The notes beneath the pieces are model-generated. The model did no database searches, had not been told where the DNA came from, and saw nothing but the letters and a program-made list of their open reading frames with translations. Below, piece after piece: positions 59,573-64,000 of a DNA stretch of 64,000 nt. Within the stretch, counting starts at the first letter, position 1. Each line of letters opens with the position of its first letter. This DNA comes from Plectosphaerella cucumerina (lineage: Eukaryota; Ascomycota; Sordariomycetes; Glomerellales; Plectosphaerellaceae), in the NCBI GenBank assembly GCA_020746995.1, contig JAGPXD010000003.1, forward strand, positions 4,278,001 through 4,342,000. The letters are read 5' to 3'. The translations under genes and the position numbers were made by a program.

Positions 59573-60808
59573 ATGGCGCCTGCGGCCATCTCACAGGCTG
59601 CGCAGCATGCTCGCTCCTTCGTCACGGAACGCATCCCCAGCACAGAGGTAGTCCGCCACCTCGCTGCGAGCGTCGCCCACTCCGTCGCCCCCGTGGCAGC
59701 CCGAGCTCTCCTCGACTCTCCCAACAAGGACTCGAGCCGTCCTCTCAGGAAGCGCGAGACCGAGTACAAATATGACCCCCACAGTGGCATGACAGACACC
59801 CACGACATCAACAACACGGCCGTCTTCGTCATCTTTGGTCTCATCGGCGCCGCCTTTGTCTGCACGGGCATATGGTTCTTCTTCTGGGCAAAGAATGGCG
59901 GCTTCTACTTCAAGGAGAACGACTGGGAGGAGTACAAGTCGACGGTGATGCGCCGCAAGGGTCCCAACGGTACCCTGCTCAGCGGCGCCACGCCCTCGAC
60001 GAACCTCGGCGGCGGCAGCGTCTATAAGGACTTTGACGACGGCACCACCGTCATCACCGAGAGCACCGCGCTGAGCGGCATCACCGCCGGCGCCAGCGAC
60101 ATCGCTGCCCGGGAGAAGAGGGAGAAGAAGCGCCGCCACAAGGAGAGGGAGCGCGAGGCGCGCCGCGCCGAGAAGAGCCGCTCCCGCCGTCACAAGGACG
60201 AGAACGGCGTCCTCGTCGACGAGTACGCCGAGCGCGAGGCCAAGGATCACCTCCGCAGCTACCGCCACGAGAAGCCCGCGCGCGTCGGCGGACTGAACAA
60301 GGAATCCGAGGCCAGCGAGTGGGACGGCAGCACCAACCCCGCCGACTCGTCCGTCAGCTCCAACCTCCTGTCCCACCGCGAAGTCACGCCCACCTCATCC
60401 CCCGCGGCCAAGAGCGGCGGCATCCGCAAGGTATACAGCACCGCCGACCGCAACGACGCCCGTGAGAACGAGCGCATCCGCGCCGAGGCCCGCCGCCTGG
60501 CCGAGCGAGGCCGCGCCGCCGCGTCGGCCGCCTCCCACTCGGACGGCTACTCGCAGTACCACCGCTCCTCCAGGCGCGATTTCAGCTACCAGATGGCCGG
60601 AAGCACCATTGACGAGAGCGACGTCGGCCTGCAGCGGGGCAGCCGTATCATGGAGGAGGTCAGCGAGGTAGGGACAAGCGAGCTCGGCACCAAGAGCTAC
60701 CAGGACAGCCGGTACATTCCCAACACTGGTGGCGCGCCGGCGAGCGAGTACGCCGAGGAGAAGCGACGGAACCGAAGGCAGGGCGGATACCGCCGCAACC
60801 GCGATTGA
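59573..60808 (+). CDS. Single-pass membrane protein with charged cytoplasmic tail
   Basis: A single exon of 411 residues, started at ATG 59573 (the frame is open further upstream without a better ATG). The first ~75 residues are Ala-rich with a dibasic PLRKRETEYKYD stretch. A single membrane span (about residues 80-104) begins INNTAVFVIFGLIGAAF and ends in FFFWAKNG. The remaining ~300 residues are hydrophilic: a basic RREKRRHKERER-type tract near residues 185-215 and Ser-rich spans, ending in RRNRQGGYRRNRD-like text. This is a recurrent Pezizomycotina protein type of unknown role. No enzymatic motif is present. A purine-rich 3' UTR (GGAAGGGAAGG) follows. Confidence 0.68.
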   Translation: MAPAAISQAAQHARSFVTERIPSTEVVRHLAASVAHSVAPVAARALLDSPNKDSSRPLRKRETEYKYDPHSGMTDTHDINNTAVFVIFGLIGAAFVCTGIWFFFWAKNGGFYFKENDWEEYKSTVMRRKGPNGTLLSGATPSTNLGGGSVYKDFDDGTTVITESTALSGITAGASDIAAREKREKKRRHKEREREARRAEKSRSRRHKDENGVLVDEYAEREAKDHLRSYRHEKPARVGGLNKESEASEWDGSTNPADSSVSSNLLSHREVTPTSSPAAKSGGIRKVYSTADRNDARENERIRAEARRLAERGRAAASAASHSDGYSQYHRSSRRDFSYQMAGSTIDESDVGLQRGSRIMEEVSEVGTSELGTKSYQDSRYIPNTGGAPASEYAEEKRRNRRQGGYRRNRD

Positions 60809-61393
60809 GGTGGGAAGTAAGAGAAGGAAGGAAAGGGAAGGGAAGGAATCATGTCACGCAGGATGGCCGGCGTTTTTGTTTTTTGAAGCTCTCGTTCTTC
60901 GCTTGACGTGTTACGATCAGGGGAGAAGACGGACCTTTTTAAGGGTATAGCACTGTAGATTAGAGCAACACGGAACATGATGAAACGTTTCTCGGGACTG
61001 GTCCTAGGCCATCAAAATGTATATCCTTGAACTCGTTGTGCTTTCACCTGATTCCATGTAGTGGCACTTCGTTAAACATGTTGTAGCTTCAGCACGAAAG
61101 CTCCGGTGGCTATGTTGTCATCATCTTCTTATTCGTTCCAAGATACATGGCCCCGCGCTCTCTGAGTCACGGGACAGGACTATTCAACAAAGTATGGTTC
61201 GTGGCAAGGGGCTCTTCCGCCCACTCCTCGTAACGCCATGTGCCCATGCCTTCTCGGCGGGCTGATGCAGGCAGGCTCTTCTCAAGCCTGTACCCCGGTG
61301 GTTTGTTTCCATTCCGGGGCTTTTCTCTCTATAATGCTCGTCTTTTGATGTATAATGCAGCGAGTTCGAATCTCCATATTCGTGCCGCTCATC
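60809..61393. other. Convergent intergenic region
   Basis: 585 bp between two 3' ends. At 61362-61374 the string GAGTTCGAATCTC resembles a tRNA T-arm, but no stems complete it. Confidence 0.4.
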
Positions 61394-63171
61394 TCATACC
61401 ACCTCGCGCCGCTTGAAGAGGACCTCAGCATTTGGGTCCGGCGCCTTGCTCATCACCATCATCATGGGCTTCGGCCTGCTCTCGCCCTCCTTGAGGCGGA
61501 TGTCGTAGTTCAGCAAGAAGTATGCCAAGACCATCTTGATCTCGTTGCCGGCAAAGAAGCGGCCCGGGCACGAGTGCTTGCCCGCCCCAAAGTTGACGTT
61601 GGTGTCTCCGATGCTGGTGAACTGCCACCGGTGGCCCTCCTCCTCGGACATCTGGCGCATCTTGTAGAAGCGGAGCGCATCGAAGGTCTCTGGATCCGAG
61701 AAGAAGCGCTCATCGTGTGAGATGCCCGCCTGTGGCGCCAGGAGCTTGGTTCCTGCGGGCAGGTATGTGCCATCCGACAGTGTGATAGGCTTAACCGCCT
61801 TGCGAATGAAGCCGGCTGTACAGGTTAGCATCTTGTGCATAAAACCGGGCGTGTGCACACGACATACTGATGTTACCAGCCAGCCGCTGGGTCTCCTTCA
61901 TGAAGCTGTCAAGCTTCTTCAGCTTGGCCATGCTCTCCTTCCTCGTCCAACCCTCCTCAACCTCGAGGACCTGACGGGCCTCGTCCCTCAGCATATCCTG
62001 GACCTCGGGATGCGCTGCCAGATCGTAGATGCAGTCGGTGACGAGGTTGTTCGTCGTGTGGATCGATGCAGCCGCCAGGATAAGCTGGACGTGGGCCTGG
62101 GCCCTGTAGTCCGTCTTCTCATCCTCGGGAAGAGCTTCAGCGAGCCACTGAATGAGGTCGTCGGGTCCCTCCTTGTAACTCGGCATCTTCATGTCACGCA
62201 ACCGCTCCTCGATGACAGGCTGGAGCATATCGGTGGCGATGTCGATGTCCTTGCGAATCTGGCGCAGCTCCGAAACGAGGTGCTGGGCTACCGGCCTGGC
62301 CCACTCGGGGAAGAATTGCAGCTTGACGACGGCGATGAAGACATGGATGGCAAAGTTGATGCTGGTATCCATCCACTGCTCCTGACGATTGATGTCAGGG
62401 CCGACAAATGCACGGCCACTAATCCGCGCAATGGCCCTCAGAGCAAAGGGCTGGAACTTGACGGGTGTCCAGTCTGTCGCCATGTCAGTGTCTGGTGCGG
62501 CTGGGAAGGAAAGTTGTGCCACGATCGACATACCTTGGCACTCGGGGAACTCAGTGGCGACGATGGACTCGAGCTCGCCCTTGAGCTGTGGCACAAGTCG
62601 CGCCAGGTTCTGGGACAGACGACATCTGACGAGGGCCGAGAGCATCTCTGCGTTGTGGCCCAGGCAGAACTTGGTGTACTTGCTGAGCATGGCCTTGGAC
62701 GAGTTAGCGTGTTGGGCCAATGGACATGCAGCTGGGCGAGCTGACCTCGCTGACGGCTTCCTGTGAGCTCAAGACGTCCTCTGGCAGGCTCTTGAGCTCC
62801 GACAAGAACTTGGAAGGAACCAGTACCTGGACACCTTCTGTGGCCTTGATTTGATAGACGCGGTCCCGGAACTGGGGGCGCGGTTAGCACGTGTGTGAGT
62901 GAACTGTCGAAGAGTCCCTCGGCCATACCTTGTTGTAGCTGTCGAGGACGAGGCCCTCTGCGCCGAAGAGCCATTTTGTCTTGGCGGCCTTGTAGAAGGG
63001 CACGTCGATCTGCTTCTGCTTCTTGGACTGGCACAGCCAGGCCACGCACAGGACGGTAGCTATGGCGACATAGTAGCTCAGATGCCTGGTGCCAGCAACA
63101 ATGTGCGGCAGCTGCAGGTCTATCGGGATTGCTGATGCCATTGTGGTTGTGAAGGTTGTGGTGGAGTTCAT
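61394..63171 (-). CDS. Cytochrome P450 monooxygenase
   Basis: Five exons (63171-62929, 62871-62746, 62693-62534, 62473-61868, 61815-61394) with introns of 52-60 nt give 518 residues. The N-terminus has a membrane anchor at about residues 24-47 and then a basic KKQKQ patch, typical of microsomal P450s. The I-helix reads AAASIHTTN, with His before the Thr-Thr where many P450s have Glu/Asp; the same is common in ent-kaurene-oxidase-like fungal P450s. Helix K has Glu370-Thr-Gln-Arg373. The heme loop is FGAGKHSCPGR with ligand Cys461. It therefore appears catalytically complete. The closest type by motif is the CYP503/CYP68-like (ent-kaurene oxidase) group used in secondary metabolism. Substrate unknown. 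Start is the first ATG (63171); Met at residue ~11 is an alternative. Confidence 0.92.
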
Positions 63172-64000
63172 TGGGGCGGCGTGGATGAGTAGGAGTGATG
63201 TTTCTCCCTGTGGAACGTAGGTTGGGAGACTGGCTCACTTCCTGTAAGGTGGCGGAGAAGAGCTGGCGGCTGAGGCGCCGGAGGAGATGAGAGAGACAAG
63301 CTTCACATGCAACCGTAGGGCACCGCCCCTTGTAGTGTGGGTTGACTGAGGTGGTGCTTGGTGATGGGTGTGGTAAGGGAGGGCAAGGGCCTCGAAGCTT
63401 GGCCTGGACTGAGCGCCGGTCGACCAGAGTTACCACGAATGTGGAGGTGGCAATGTCCCTTCAATGTTAATGACCAGTAAACTGATGTGGCAGGGTCCGT
63501 CGATGAGGAGGGCTGATGGCGTGAGTGAGGTGCACGTCGTCGTCGCCGTTGGTGGCCGGTCTAGGGCAACGTCGTCATGTGTAAGATGCCGTAGGGGGTG
63601 AAAGACGCGGTGGGCAGAAGAGGGGAAACAGAAGGAAACAAGAACGTGTCAGGCCGAGCCACGGAAGAAGAAGCCAGGTCTTGAATGAAGAAGCTTGTTC
63701 CTCGGGAGGGGTTAGGGGAGGTAAGGTGGGCTGAGGCGAGGGAAGGGGAGGCGAGGCGAGGCGAGGGCATGTACCAGACAGAACCTAGGTAGATGCAGGA
63801 CTGGAGAACGGCCGAAACATGAGAGGACCGCGAGCGCGGAAGGCCAGGAATGCCGGTCAGTGATCCCAGAGGGGAAGGGCGTTGAGAAGCAGGGAGCGTC
63901 GGTTGGTCACTGCAGCATTGCTGAGTTGCAGTGGGTAGGAGGCCAGGTTCAGAGAGTGATAACAACGGACGGAGAGAGGGCGCGTGACAAGAGATCGGGA
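63172..64000. other. P450 promoter and right edge
   Basis: No gene is supported. CCTAGGTAG occurs at 63784-63792, and there are GAGGC repeats near 63748-63768. Frames on the minus strand here lack domains. Confidence 0.4.

Noticed and set aside
61362..61374. GAGTTCGAATCTC as a tRNA T-arm
   Set aside because: The flanks do not pair, and no acceptor, D or anticodon stem is present.

Overview
This is a nuclear contig from a filamentous ascomycete (Pezizomycotina, most likely Sordariomycetes). The sequence is GC-rich. Genes carry short GT-AG introns of 45-85 nt, many with a CTGAC/CTAAC-type branch site. Leaders are long and pyrimidine-rich, and intergenic spaces are wide. Several gene families are Pezizomycotina-type, and there is a dispersed intron-containing tRNA-Leu. 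No bacterial, viral or transposon genes were recognised. The taxon call rests on gene architecture and remembered families, not on a search.

Left third (1-24,734). A VPS3-type CORVET subunit (minus, running off the left edge) is divergent from a CASP/Coy1-type Golgi golgin (plus). Then come a secreted DUF3455 protein and an F-box protein with an unusual in-frame TAG. Next is a ribosome-biogenesis pair, RPL17 (minus) and NOP1/fibrillarin (plus), sharing a 791-bp divergent promoter. A small unknown protein follows. After a 5-kb gene-free stretch there is a cAMP-receptor-like GPCR.

Middle (24,735-47,365). A disordered, methyltransferase-like protein (minus) is convergent with the GPCR. It is separated by 4 kb from an AzgA-type purine permease with eight introns. 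Then follow a UCH37-type deubiquitinase, tRNA-Leu(AAG) with a 15-nt intron, an acidic unknown protein, and a 1,861-residue RhoGEF (DH-PH-like) protein.

Right part (47,366-64,000). A decayed member of a fungus-specific family is broken by in-frame stops and frame changes. Next come an endonuclease/exonuclease/phosphatase-fold enzyme, a disordered protein with a conserved beta-rich tail motif, a single-pass membrane protein, and a microsomal cytochrome P450 (minus) close to the right edge.

The genes are mostly unrelated housekeeping, trafficking and signalling functions; no operon or obvious biosynthetic cluster is visible. The P450 could belong to a cluster beyond the right edge. I found no convincing new multi-gene system. 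The most unusual signals are the F-box reading frame that continues 57 codons past a TAG, the fragmented gene at 47.9-49.9 kb, and the methyltransferase-like protein with an eroded SAM-binding loop.
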